DNA from: Sulfurospirillum diekertiae
Lineage (GTDB): Bacteria; Campylobacterota; Campylobacteria; Campylobacterales; Sulfurospirillaceae
NCBI RefSeq assembly: GCF_011769985.2
Contig: NZ_CP039734.2
Span: 62,001-126,000, forward strand
Direction of reading: 5' to 3'
DNA length: 64,000 bases
The notes beneath the pieces are model-generated. The model did no database searches. It was given only the letters and a program-made list of their open reading frames with translations, and was not told where the DNA came from. The translations under genes were made by a program, and so were the position numbers. How positions within the stretch are numbered: position 1 is the first letter of the stretch; every line of letters begins with the position of its first letter. Below are positions 28,126 to 35,804 of the stretch, piece after piece.

Positions 28126-28488
28126 GTGAGAAACCAACCTAAATATCATTTTTTTAAAAATACAACCTATGCGCTCAAAGGTTTAAAAGATATGATCGCT
28201 AATGAGACTTCATTTAAAATAGAGCTGGGGCTTGTAGTTATTTTACTTCCTGTTCTGTATCTGCTTCCTTTGGATCTTTTATCCAAACTCGTGATGTTTA
28301 TAGCACTGATGGGCATTCCTATGGCAGAAGCGATTAACAGTGCAATAGAACGTGTGACAGACCTTGTAACGCTTGAGTACCACGAAATGGCAGGACGTGC
28401 AAAAGATGCAGGTAGCTCCGTTGTCTTTTTAAGTATCGTTATTTTTGTCGTTGTGTGGGGATTTTCACTTATTAATTTTTACATGTAA
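28126..28488 (+). CDS. dgkA: Diacylglycerol kinase
   Basis: A 120-residue three-helix integral membrane kinase with a GTG start. Signature residues lie in MAEAINSAIERVTDLV (about 66-81) and AGRAKDAGSSVVFLS (about 88-102). It phosphorylates diacylglycerol released by reactions such as phosphoethanolamine transfer, fitting its place behind eptA. The last codons TTT-TAC-ATG-TAA are themselves a copy of the dispersed palindrome, so the motif provides the stop. Confidence 0.93.
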   Translation: MRNQPKYHFFKNTTYALKGLKDMIANETSFKIELGLVVILLPVLYLLPLDLLSKLVMFIALMGIPMAEAINSAIERVTDLVTLEYHEMAGRAKDAGSSVVFLSIVIFVVVWGFSLINFYM

Positions 28489-28489
28489 A
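28478..28489. repeat. TTTACATGTAAA palindrome, copy 10
   Basis: Perfect copy that spans the dgkA stop codon (TAA 28486-28488). Confidence 0.8.
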
Positions 28490-28491
28490 GA

Positions 28492-28516
28492 TGCAAGGCT
28501 AAATTTTAGCCTTGCA
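28492..28516. terminator. Bidirectional stem-loop between dgkA and the bd-like operon
   Basis: TGCAAGGCTAAA-T-TTTAGCCTTGCA: a perfect 12-bp inverted repeat around one base, placed between two convergent 3' ends. No clear T tract on either side. Confidence 0.65.
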
Positions 28517-28535
28517 AACAGCGATAGATAGCCAC

Positions 28536-29726
28536 CTAAAGCGTATTTTTAAAGACAACCACAAGTCCCCACGCGAGAAAAACCAATGCCCAAATAATCG
28601 TAATGCCAACCGTAGCATTTGCGAGTTTTGTCACGGTACCATCTGCCGTATAGAGTCCTTTGGTGCGTCCTGCTCTCCACGCTAAAGTCAGCATAAATCC
28701 AACGCCCGTAAATCCAACACAGACAAACGTTGAGAGGAACATAATGACCGTTGGCCAGTCGATGTTCATTGGATAATCGTAGATACTATAACCGTATTTG
28801 CTCATGATATTCATACGAATCACTTCTCGGAGTGTTGAAATCAAGAGTGCTGTAACCACTAAAACAAGGGTTGTGATGTAGCTATTGCTCTCTTTGATGA
28901 CCATGAAAAGTAAAATAAGAACAAATAGTACAATGGCAAGCACCAATGGATTGAAGAGCATATTGAGTGTAAGTACCCACGCGGCAAAAAGAACAGCACT
29001 AATGAGCAATCCTACGATGGCTACTTTTTTACCAAGGTTTTTCACAAACGCAAGATACTCAGCGGTATACCCATCACATTTTGAGGTGTAATCCACGTAA
29101 TTGAGCAAAAAGATACCTGTAACGGGGGCACTAAGACTAACCATGAACGCTAAGCGAAGAATATCAATGTGTAAAACCGTTCCTGATGTATCGACTACGC
29201 CATTAGGTGCGTACCAATTCATCCATTGTTCGGGTTGAATGGATTCATTTGCAAACGCGTGCATCAAAACACCTGCACCAATGAATGCAACAAAAGAGAC
29301 GATGCCTATGATCCCTGCTATCGGTGAGTTGTTTCTATTGGCATAGTAAAACCAATACCAAAGAGAGTAGGCCAAAATTAGAATGTAGATGAATGCAACG
29401 ACCCAAAGACCGGAGATGGTGTTTGTGACGTACCAGTTAGCATCGTAAATGACTTGCGTGAATAAAAGAGGCGCTACGCCTAAAACAATCAGTAAAGAGA
29501 CACTAATTTTCGCAACTTGTGTCATATGAGTGCTCAATTTTTTCCAGTTTTCATCAACGGCTTTTTGAGCAGAACCTATCAATGCAAGAGGAATACTTCC
29601 TAATGCTAAAAGCACAAAGGCAATATGCAATGCCCATGTTAAAATATACAATGCTTGAAATACAATAGGGTAAAATGGTACGCCAGCAGGATCGCGTAGC
29701 GTGTTCAAAACAAGACCGATATCCAT
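28536..29726 (-). CDS. Membrane subunit II of a cytochrome bd-like oxidoreductase
   Basis: A 396-residue polytopic protein with about nine hydrophobic helices and no heme-c motif. The start ATG 29726 (MDIGLVLNTLRDPAGVPFYP) is chosen over one 10 codons upstream because GAGGAAAA lies just ahead of it. It follows the CydA-like gene by 13 nt, in the position of cydB, but resembles CydB only weakly; helices look internally repeated. It probably partners the upstream heme subunit. Classification is by context and topology. Confidence 0.6.
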   Translation of the reverse strand: MDIGLVLNTLRDPAGVPFYPIVFQALYILTWALHIAFVLLALGSIPLALIGSAQKAVDENWKKLSTHMTQVAKISVSLLIVLGVAPLLFTQVIYDANWYVTNTISGLWVVAFIYILILAYSLWYWFYYANRNNSPIAGIIGIVSFVAFIGAGVLMHAFANESIQPEQWMNWYAPNGVVDTSGTVLHIDILRLAFMVSLSAPVTGIFLLNYVDYTSKCDGYTAEYLAFVKNLGKKVAIVGLLISAVLFAAWVLTLNMLFNPLVLAIVLFVLILLFMVIKESNSYITTLVLVVTALLISTLREVIRMNIMSKYGYSIYDYPMNIDWPTVIMFLSTFVCVGFTGVGFMLTLAWRAGRTKGLYTADGTVTKLANATVGITIIWALVFLAWGLVVVFKNTL

Positions 29727-29739
29727 AGTTTTCCTCCTC

Positions 29740-31074
29740 TTAATTTTGCGTAGCAAGCCAAGCTGCTAGCGCTTTTGTTTCATCCGTTGGTAGTTTAATC
29801 GGTGGGATATAACTACGAACTCCAGCTGCTACAACATCCGTCAATATGGTCTCAATCGTAGCAGTATCCATTTGTGGGAATCTATCGGGTAATGGCCTAA
29901 ACTTAGCCCCTTTTTCCAAAGAGTGGCAGTTTGAACAGGCAATCTTAGCGATGAGCTTTCCTGCTTCAAGTTGATTTTCAGGCGTGATGGTTCTAAGATG
30001 ATCGGGAACGAATGGGTCTAGTTTTAATAAACCTTTTTCTGCCACAAGTGCCATTTCAGATTTAACATGTTTACCTGGAACATCGCGGGCAATCAGCTGG
30101 TTACTATAGATGTAACGACCTGCAACATAAGGCTTACGCATACTTTCACGCATTTTTTCACCAGGCCAAACACCAATCACACCAATCACAAGCATCATTA
30201 CAACGGCTAAAACGGTATTGATGGAGCGAGGAAGTGCAAAGGCTAAAATTAAATAAAGTGCAATAATGCTGACCACAATAATACGCGTCATGCCATCACG
30301 TGCCCATAAAACATCGTGGAAAAGATCCCATGCACTTTGAGGCAATGTTTGGATATACCATAAGAAAGACATCATCACCGTAAATCCACCAATCATACCA
30401 ATAACAGCCAGCTTACGTGTTAGTTCAATTCTGAGTTCTTTTTCTTTGAGACTGCTGCTAATGATGAAGCCAATGATGGCGGACATTACAATCATAAAGC
30501 CGATACGTAAGAACATATGAGGGAAGGTATTGATGCCAAAGAATGCATCACTGGCTGATCCTGTTTGATACCAGGCTTCTGTTCCTGGCCACATCATGAA
30601 GCTGATGATACCGATAATAAGGAAAAGTGTTGAAACGGAAGCCAGCGCAAACATATAGGTCAGTTTAAGATGTGTCTTGCGATCAATTTTTCCAATGGTG
30701 TAAATCAGTGTAAAGACGCCAATGACTTCCACAATAAAGAAAACCCATTCGGTTGCCCATACCCACACAAAGTTATGAATCAGCGCACTAATACCTCTTG
30801 GGCTTGCTGCTGTGGCAGTATACCAAATACCAGGTCCCGTAATAGAACCAATCACATAAGAGAAAATAACCAAGAACATACCATACTTTTTCATATAGTC
30901 ATAAAGCTCTGGTCTATCTTCTTTGTACGCTTTGTGTGCTAAAAAAGCAAACAATAAAGCGGCACCCACAGACGTATGTGACGCCATAATGTGAATACTG
31001 CCCGTAATCCCCATCAGCCAAGCTGAACCAATTTGCGGAAAATAGAATAGAGGATATAATCCAATGTATTCCAC
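29740..31074 (-). CDS. CydA-like quinol-oxidase-type subunit with fused C-terminal cytochrome c
   Basis: A 444-residue protein. Residues 1-310 or so hold about eight to nine helices reminiscent of CydA: TGSIHIMASHTSVG near 25 (place of the b595 ligand His), two Glu in ATEWVFFIVE near 110, and FPHMFLRIGF near 190 (place of the b558 ligand His). The quinol-binding Q-loop is missing. Residues about 360-444 form a cytochrome c domain with heme motif CSNCH. The closest known group is the divergent bd superfamily branch with attached cytochrome c (called OR-C). Start is GTG 31074, with AAGGAGG 6 nt ahead. Confidence 0.7.
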   Translation of the reverse strand: MEYIGLYPLFYFPQIGSAWLMGITGSIHIMASHTSVGAALLFAFLAHKAYKEDRPELYDYMKKYGMFLVIFSYVIGSITGPGIWYTATAASPRGISALIHNFVWVWATEWVFFIVEVIGVFTLIYTIGKIDRKTHLKLTYMFALASVSTLFLIIGIISFMMWPGTEAWYQTGSASDAFFGINTFPHMFLRIGFMIVMSAIIGFIISSSLKEKELRIELTRKLAVIGMIGGFTVMMSFLWYIQTLPQSAWDLFHDVLWARDGMTRIIVVSIIALYLILAFALPRSINTVLAVVMMLVIGVIGVWPGEKMRESMRKPYVAGRYIYSNQLIARDVPGKHVKSEMALVAEKGLLKLDPFVPDHLRTITPENQLEAGKLIAKIACSNCHSLEKGAKFRPLPDRFPQMDTATIETILTDVVAAGVRSYIPPIKLPTDETKALAAWLATQN

Positions 31075-31200
31075 CTAACACCTCCTTAAGATTTTTAAAA
31101 TGGTTTGTAAAAGTAGAGCCTCTTCATACGTATTATTTTGTGACATAACGTTGCACCAAGAGGGGAGGTGTCTCTGCCTTTGCAAACCATTTTTATTATT
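31075..31200 (-). promoter_or_regulatory. Candidate structured leader of the bd-like operon with anti-Shine-Dalgarno bulge
   Basis: AAAATGGTTTG (31097-31107) pairs perfectly with CAAACCATTTT (31183-31193). Inside, AGAG (31115-31118)/CTCT (31172-31175) and CCTCTT (31119-31124)/AAGAGG (31158-31163) continue the stem. The last two helices are contiguous on one side and separated on the other by exactly 8 nt, GGAGGTGT (31164-31171, plus sense). That bulge is the perfect complement of ACACCTCC at 31078-31085, which is the GGAGGTGT Shine-Dalgarno of the minus-strand gene. No known riboswitch class is recognised. Plus-strand wobble pairs leave the transcribed strand open. Confidence 0.5.
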
Positions 31201-31209
31201 ACATGTAAG
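31198..31209. repeat. TACATGTA palindrome, copy 11 (two mismatches)
   Basis: ATTACATGTAAG, just upstream of the candidate leader stem of the bd-like operon. Confidence 0.55.
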
Positions 31210-31294
31210 AATGTGCTTGTGGTTAACGCAGAAAAAGCTTAGTATTTAAGCCTTGTTTGAGTAGAATTTTCTTGCGTTGCAACAAGCACGTTGT

Positions 31295-31333
31295 GTTTAT
31301 CCGATGTGGGTTTGGCGATCAACTCGGGTAAAC
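31295..31333. repeat. Stem-forming inverted repeat
   Basis: GTTTATCCGA (31295-31304) pairs with TCGGGTAAAC (31324-31333) over 10 bp with a single T-G wobble on the plus strand; on the minus strand that pair would be a C-A mismatch. Confidence 0.45.
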
Positions 31334-31469
31334 AGCACTTCAAAACTAAAAGTTTCCTTGCATAAAACAATGACATATCAGTGTTAATTTAATGTTAAAT
31401 TTAGAGATAGTAAGAAAATGGAAGAATGAAGAAGCTTATAATAGATTTTAGGCTTGAAATATAGCAGTA

Positions 31470-31502
31470 TCAATAGAGGAGAGAAAATCTCTCCTCTATT
31501 GA
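31470..31502 (-). terminator. Stem-loop directly after the cytochrome c553 gene
   Basis: TCAATAGAGGAGAG-AAAAT-CTCTCCTCTATTGA is a perfect 14-bp stem abutting the stop codon of the c553 gene. There is no strong T tract on the minus side; the plus side is followed by TTATTTGATT. Terminator or 3'-end stabiliser. Confidence 0.7.
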
Positions 31503-31799
31503 TTATTTGATTGAAGAGATATAGGTAGCGAGTGCTTTTACATCATCCGCACTAAGGTTTTTGACTTGAGCCGTCATTGTACCTTTTAGTACACCACCGT
31601 ATGTACCTGCTTTGTAACCGTCAAGTGCTGCTGTAATTTTAGCCGCATCCCAACCCGCAATAATTTGCGATTTATTCAATGCTGCTTTTTCTGCTTTTGC
31701 TCCGTGACAGGTTGCACAGGTTTTAAAAAGAGTTTCCCCATCAGCTGCAAAAATAGAAGTAGCACATACAAGACCTGCTAAAAACAATATCTTTTTCAT
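31503..31799 (-). CDS. Periplasmic cytochrome c553
   Basis: A 98-residue protein with a signal peptide (MKKILFLAGLVCATSIFA) and one heme motif CATCHG near residue 32. A Met axial ligand is likely in LKGTMTAQVKNLSADD near 73. It is a small class I electron carrier of the kind that feeds cbb3 oxidase in epsilonproteobacteria. AAGGAG precedes the ATG. Monocistronic by its own terminator-like stem. Confidence 0.88.
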   Translation of the reverse strand: MKKILFLAGLVCATSIFAADGETLFKTCATCHGAKAEKAALNKSQIIAGWDAAKITAALDGYKAGTYGGVLKGTMTAQVKNLSADDVKALATYISSIK

Positions 31800-31871
31800 C
31801 GTAACTCCTTATGTAAATAATAGGATAATTATATAGATTAAAAGTGAATTTATTGTGAAATAAAAAAGTAA

Positions 31872-32207
31872 TTATTTTAATTTATTAAAAACTTTGTATT
31901 GCTCCCAATACGTATCGAGTGCTTCTTGGAGTTCTGTGTCACTAAGTGTCGTTTTTTTCTTCACACCAAAGCGGTTAATCAGTCCATCAACTAAAATAGA
32001 GTTTTCTGCTTTTGGATTTTTAAGATACTTACTCATAGCATGTTTAACTTCCATCTCACTACTGTATTTGAGGAGATAGCGGTAGAAAAATTTATCAATT
32101 TTGATTGGCATATCTTCATGACAAGGAATGCAATTTTTCTCATAGACTCCTGTTTTCGCCCAGATAAAAGAGGTTATAATCATTAAAATAAGAATTTTTT
32201 TTACCAT
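31872..32207 (-). CDS. Small exported cytochrome c-like protein
   Basis: A 111-residue protein with a signal peptide (MVKKILILMIITSFIWA) and a heme motif CIPCHE near residues 26-31. The rest is charged and helical, with no obvious family match. Its start overlaps the histidine kinase stop by 7 nt, so it is translated from the tail of that operon. It could be a redox partner or periplasmic accessory of the two-component system; inference only. Confidence 0.75.
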   Translation of the reverse strand: MVKKILILMIITSFIWAKTGVYEKNCIPCHEDMPIKIDKFFYRYLLKYSSEMEVKHAMSKYLKNPKAENSILVDGLINRFGVKKKTTLSDTELQEALDTYWEQYKVFNKLK

Positions 32208-33388
32208 GCAATCCTCACTGTCGTTCCCTCGTGTAGTTTAGAGTCGATGCTTACATGTAAAGTATACTCTTTGGCAATAGCTGCTACGATACTAAGTCCT
32301 ATACCAAACCCTCCGACCGTATGATCAAACCTCACGTAGCGTTCAAAGGCTTGATTGATTTTTTTGGTTTCGATGCCTCTTCCACTATCACTGATTTCAA
32401 TGTATTCAGGTGTTAAAAGCACATGAATCGTTCCCCCAATTTTATTGTACTTGATAGCATTAGAGAGAATATTATCAATCAGTTTAGCAATTTTCTTACG
32501 ATCTATCATCAAAAAAACATTTTCTTCAAGTGTAGACGTTAAAGTAAGTTTTTTTGATTCAATGAGAAGTGAAAAATACTCCAATCGCTCTTCAATGATA
32601 ACTTTAAGATCGACCTCTTCATCATGAGAAATGATGTGATGTGAAAGCACTAAATAGGTAAGATCATCGTAAAGATTTGAGATGGTTTTAGATGCGATCG
32701 TAATGCGCTTTATCTTTTTTGCCAAACTTTCATCTAATGCCGTAAGCTCAATCATCTCAATATTAGAGAGAATTGTATTGACAGGCGTGTTCAGTTCATG
32801 GGTTGTGTCTTTAATGAAGCGATCTAAGAGCGTAATGGTGTCTCTCATCGGACGAAGAAGAAGAGCCAGCAAAAAATAACCAATAACAATCAAAATACCA
32901 AAAATAATGGCACCATACGTCAAAAGCTTACGGAAAACTTTTTTCTCCCATGAAAGTGGTGCATCGATTTCAATCACAATATACCGAGCACCCAAATAAT
33001 AAGATTCTAGCTCTTTAACAAAGTAGATATGATTTCTTTTGAGGTAAATATCTTCGTAAAGATTGACTTTATTGGTACTCAATGTTGAAAAAATTTGTTT
33101 AAGACTACTGTCGTAAATAGCAGAATTAAATCGTTCATCTCTTGGATACGTTTGCTCTTTTCCAAGGTTTACATGTAAAGATTTGAGACGTGCAATGTGC
33201 TCATTTGTAAGATTAGAGAGAGCTTCTCTTTGATTCTGAAGCATTAAATCACGCTCTAAACCATAGTATAAAAAAGCTACAAATCCTAAAATTAGGAGTG
33301 CTAAAAAGGCGTAGAGAAATAGAAACGATCGAAGCGTTTTTTTCTCACGCGAGCGTAAATTTATATCCCAGTTTTTTAATACTAACAA
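32201..33388 (-). CDS. Sensor histidine kinase
   Basis: A 395-residue kinase. A helix (about 22-42), a 110-residue periplasmic domain and a second helix (about 158-178) precede the H-box TTHELNTPVNTILSN (His near 200). The N-box is DNILSNAIKYN, and G-boxes are DSGRGIETKK and GGFGIGLSIV. The start chosen is TTG 33388, because GGAAGGATC sits just ahead; it lies within the regulator gene and the frame upstream has no site. Contains two palindrome copies. Confidence 0.88.
   Translation of the reverse strand: MLVLKNWDINLRSREKKTLRSFLFLYAFLALLILGFVAFLYYGLERDLMLQNQREALSNLTNEHIARLKSLHVNLGKEQTYPRDERFNSAIYDSSLKQIFSTLSTNKVNLYEDIYLKRNHIYFVKELESYYLGARYIVIEIDAPLSWEKKVFRKLLTYGAIIFGILIVIGYFLLALLLRPMRDTITLLDRFIKDTTHELNTPVNTILSNIEMIELTALDESLAKKIKRITIASKTISNLYDDLTYLVLSHHIISHDEEVDLKVIIEERLEYFSLLIESKKLTLTSTLEENVFLMIDRKKIAKLIDNILSNAIKYNKIGGTIHVLLTPEYIEISDSGRGIETKKINQAFERYVRFDHTVGGFGIGLSIVAAIAKEYTLHVSIDSKLHEGTTVRIAW
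32250..32261. repeat. TACATGTA palindrome, copy 12 (one mismatch)
   Basis: CTTACATGTAAA in the histidine kinase gene, read as Leu-His-Val-Ser on the minus strand. Confidence 0.65.
33168..33179. repeat. TTTACATGTAAA palindrome, copy 13
   Basis: Perfect copy in the histidine kinase gene, read as Leu-His-Val-Asn on the minus strand. Confidence 0.8.
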
Positions 33389-34019
33389 TACGATCCTTCC
33401 CCATAATTTTACGAAGATTTTTGATGTAAGTACGCAGTGTATCGTCACTACCTTGTTCGTCGTATTCCCACAAATGTGCCATAATCATCTCATGGCTGAT
33501 GATTTCATTTTTCTTTTGTAAAAAGAGTTTGAGTAATTTTGCTTCTTTGTTTTGGAGTTGTACTACTTTGTGATTGACTAACAGTTGGTTATTAAGTGGG
33601 TCATACTCAATACCTTCATCAATGCAAATTTTAGGACTTTGAGTATGAAAGAACTCACGTTTTAAAATAGTTTCGATACGAAAGAGAAGCTCTTTAAGCA
33701 CGAAGGGTTTGCGTAAGTAATCATCGCAACCACTTTCATAACCATGTTCTAAGTCTTCAATAGCATTTAGGGATGTCAAAAAAATGGCAGGGGTTGTATT
33801 ATTTTCACGGCGTACGCGTTTAAGGAGTTGAAATCCATTTAAAGAGGGAACATTGACATCCAGTAAAAAGAGGTCATACTGATGTTCATATATCAGTTCT
33901 TCTGCGGCTTCACCATCGTAGACAGGCGTAACATGATAGCCTTTAGACTCCAAAAACTCACAGACTGTTTCGCTCAGATTGGTATCGTCTTCCAAAAGAA
34001 GAAGTCTAGTTTTGGGCAT
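33345..34019 (-). CDS. OmpR-family response regulator
   Basis: A 224-residue regulator: receiver domain with LLLLEDD at the start, phospho-Asp in FLLDVNVPS near residue 51, and KPF near 101, then a winged-helix DNA-binding domain ending DTLRTYIKNLRKIMGKDRI. ATG 34019 (MPKTRLLLLEDD) is preferred over an upstream in-frame ATG whose added residues are only charged. It overlaps the upstream small periplasmic gene by 14 nt. A close paralogue lies at 53049-53714. Confidence 0.9.
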   Translation of the reverse strand: MPKTRLLLLEDDTNLSETVCEFLESKGYHVTPVYDGEAAEELIYEHQYDLFLLDVNVPSLNGFQLLKRVRRENNTTPAIFLTSLNAIEDLEHGYESGCDDYLRKPFVLKELLFRIETILKREFFHTQSPKICIDEGIEYDPLNNQLLVNHKVVQLQNKEAKLLKLFLQKKNEIISHEMIMAHLWEYDEQGSDDTLRTYIKNLRKIMGKDRIVSIKKLGYKFTLA

Positions 34020-34233
34020 TGTCTCTTCTCTTTTTATCTTCATCATAGAGCGCTTTTTCTTCTTCACTCATGGTTGTTACACGTTTGTCAAGTTCTTGGT
34101 AAAAATGCTCTTCTGTCTTTTGGTCGACATAACCAATAAGCGCTATCAGCTCTTCTGTACTCATTTCACTAAAATCGGTCTTGGCAAATAAGAAACTCAT
34201 AAGAATTAAACAGCCAAAGAGCACTTTTTTCAT
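34006..34233 (-). CDS. Small periplasmic DUF1104-like protein
   Basis: A 75-residue protein: signal peptide MKKVLFGCLILMSFLFA, then a charged helical domain with FSEMSTEELIALIG and VTTMSEEEKALYDE. This fits the DUF1104 family described in Helicobacter. Position just ahead of a response regulator and kinase recalls CpxP-type periplasmic modulators of other bacteria, but there is no sequence proof. It starts only 3 nt after the lipoprotein stop. Confidence 0.65.
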   Translation of the reverse strand: MKKVLFGCLILMSFLFAKTDFSEMSTEELIALIGYVDQKTEEHFYQELDKRVTTMSEEEKALYDEDKKRRDNAQN

Positions 34234-34236
34234 TGT

Positions 34237-34833
34237 TTATTTCCGAAGTTCATTGATCCAGATCGAGAGGCTTTTAATCACATCTTCAGTTGCTGTGTTA
34301 AATGCTTCTACGGCACCTTCTGCACCATGGGTATTGGTGACATCTCTTTTGGAAGAAAGTTTAGTGCTCCCTAGCACTTCACCTGTTTTGATTTCAACAA
34401 GACGAAAACGTATGCTTACATGCACATAAGATGTGCCATCTTCACGAAAAACTTCTTCAAAATTTTGAATAACGGGCTCTAAGACCAAGTTATTCGATGC
34501 CATAGAGGTTCCTGAAATAACAGATCCAAAATGATGTTGATCTTGCAACGCCTCCGTGATGAGGTATTGAAGTTTTAAAGGAGGCGTTTCGCTCCATACA
34601 CCGTATTTATAAGGCAACATTGCACCCTCTTTTTTATACACAATGGCTCTTGAATTAAGACCACTGGGTGCATCAATATAGGCAACTTTGAGCACGTCCT
34701 GATTGGCAACGCTAAATCGCTCTAATTTCATCATAGGCTCTAGAGAATAGTTGTAGGGTCTTTGCGACGTTTCTTTGATGCTACAACCGCTAAGAAGCAC
34801 AAGTGTGGTAAGCGTTAGAAGTACGTTTTTCAT
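34237..34833 (-). CDS. ABC-type transport auxiliary lipoprotein (PqiC-like)
   Basis: A 198-residue lipoprotein with lipobox LVLLSGCS (Cys near 17), beginning at ATG 34833 rather than an upstream in-frame ATG inside mlaD. The body (about 60-180) has the ABC-trans-aux fold pattern: a LQYLITEALQDQHHFGSV helix and VHVSIRFRLVEIKTGEVLGS. Such lipoproteins anchor MCE transport chains at the outer membrane. It is the fourth gene of the mlaE-mlaF-mlaD cluster. Confidence 0.78.
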   Translation of the reverse strand: MKNVLLTLTTLVLLSGCSIKETSQRPYNYSLEPMMKLERFSVANQDVLKVAYIDAPSGLNSRAIVYKKEGAMLPYKYGVWSETPPLKLQYLITEALQDQHHFGSVISGTSMASNNLVLEPVIQNFEEVFREDGTSYVHVSIRFRLVEIKTGEVLGSTKLSSKRDVTNTHGAEGAVEAFNTATEDVIKSLSIWINELRK

Positions 34834-34843
34834 CTTATTTCCT

Positions 34844-35797
34844 TTATCGTTCATTAGGTGCTGGCTGGATGGTCTCTTCTTTAAAGAGAAGATCACTTGG
34901 ACTGTCTTTGAGATTACTGACAAGATCTTTCGTTTCATTAACCAACACTTGTAAATCTTGAAGTGTTTTTTGAAGTGGCATTAAATTCTCTTTGAGCAAA
35001 ATATCAACATCAAAGGAGCCTTTTTCTACTTTTTGGTTTAAACCGCCCATGACGACTTTAACGCTTTGTGCAGCATCTCGTACATTATTCATCATATCAA
35101 TTCCTGTGTTATCAACCGCAGAAGTGAGGGAGTATGACATATTTTTAATGCCCGTAGCAGCATTTGTCGCTTCTTTGAGTAACAGATTGATCTCTTTATT
35201 TTGGGCTTCAATATTTGCCATAGTCTTACTGGTTGACTCAGCTATTTTGGCACTATTGGCAATAATGATTTCAAGATTTTTGACGTTTTTTTCACTCATG
35301 ATACTCTCAGCTCGCTCAAAAATCATTTCCGCTTTTGTACTGAGTGAGGTAATCGTTTTATCAAGTCGTGAAAAAGTAGATGGGCGTGAATAGATGATGC
35401 CGTATTCTTCATCCTTATTACTTGTTTTGAGGCTTTTTGCATCATTGGTTCCCCCTTGCAATTGGATATAACTAAGTCCAGTAATTCCTTGTGCCTCAAT
35501 AACAGCATAGGTGTCTTCTTTGATAGGAGCATTATCTTGAACACGAACCGTCACTAAAACTTCTTCAGCATTATACGGGTTGATGGTAATGCCTCGTACT
35601 TCACCGATCTGTACACCTTGAAGTTTGACAGGCGCTTTTTCATTTAAGCCAGAAACAGACTCTTTGGTGGCTATTTTGTAAAATTTGAAGTTTCCTTTAT
35701 CGGAGTAATTGCCCAGCCAAAGAATGGAAAAAACACCTCCAATAAGCAATACAAAGATAAATGCGCCTACTAAAATATAACTTAACTTATTTTCCAT
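34844..35797 (-). CDS. mlaD: MlaD-like MCE-domain lipid transport protein
   Basis: A 317-residue protein with an N-terminal helix (about 8-28) and a periplasmic MCE domain: PVKLQGVQIGEVRGITI near 55 and QGITGLSYIQLQGG near 103. The C-terminal 170 residues are helical and coiled-coil like, longer than E. coli MlaD (about 180 residues). It forms hexameric rings that carry lipids between membranes. It lies 7 nt after the ATPase gene. Confidence 0.88.
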   Translation of the reverse strand: MENKLSYILVGAFIFVLLIGGVFSILWLGNYSDKGNFKFYKIATKESVSGLNEKAPVKLQGVQIGEVRGITINPYNAEEVLVTVRVQDNAPIKEDTYAVIEAQGITGLSYIQLQGGTNDAKSLKTSNKDEEYGIIYSRPSTFSRLDKTITSLSTKAEMIFERAESIMSEKNVKNLEIIIANSAKIAESTSKTMANIEAQNKEINLLLKEATNAATGIKNMSYSLTSAVDNTGIDMMNNVRDAAQSVKVVMGGLNQKVEKGSFDVDILLKENLMPLQKTLQDLQVLVNETKDLVSNLKDSPSDLLFKEETIQPAPNER

Positions 35798-35804
35798 CTC
35801 AGCC

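Larger units (their letters stand above)
31075..31502. other. 428-nt intergenic region upstream of the bd-like operon
   Basis: No credible gene. Contents: the candidate leader (31075-31200), a palindrome copy (31198), a small hairpin GCTTA-GTATT-TAAGC (31238-31252), a second stem (31295-31333) and the stem-loop after the c553 gene (31470-31502). AT-rich sequence at 31380-31440 may hold promoters; no convincing -35/-10 pair was found. Confidence 0.55.

Noticed and set aside
31075-31502. Known RNAs (6S, SRP RNA, RNase P RNA, tmRNA) in the structured gap
   Set aside because: The expected conserved cores (for example the SRP GGAA-loop region, the RNase P GAGGAAAGTCC block, the tmRNA ends) are not present on either strand.
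34992-35393. 133-codon plus-strand frame opposite mlaD
   Set aside because: Antisense to a clear MCE protein; no ribosome site and biased Ser/Leu composition.
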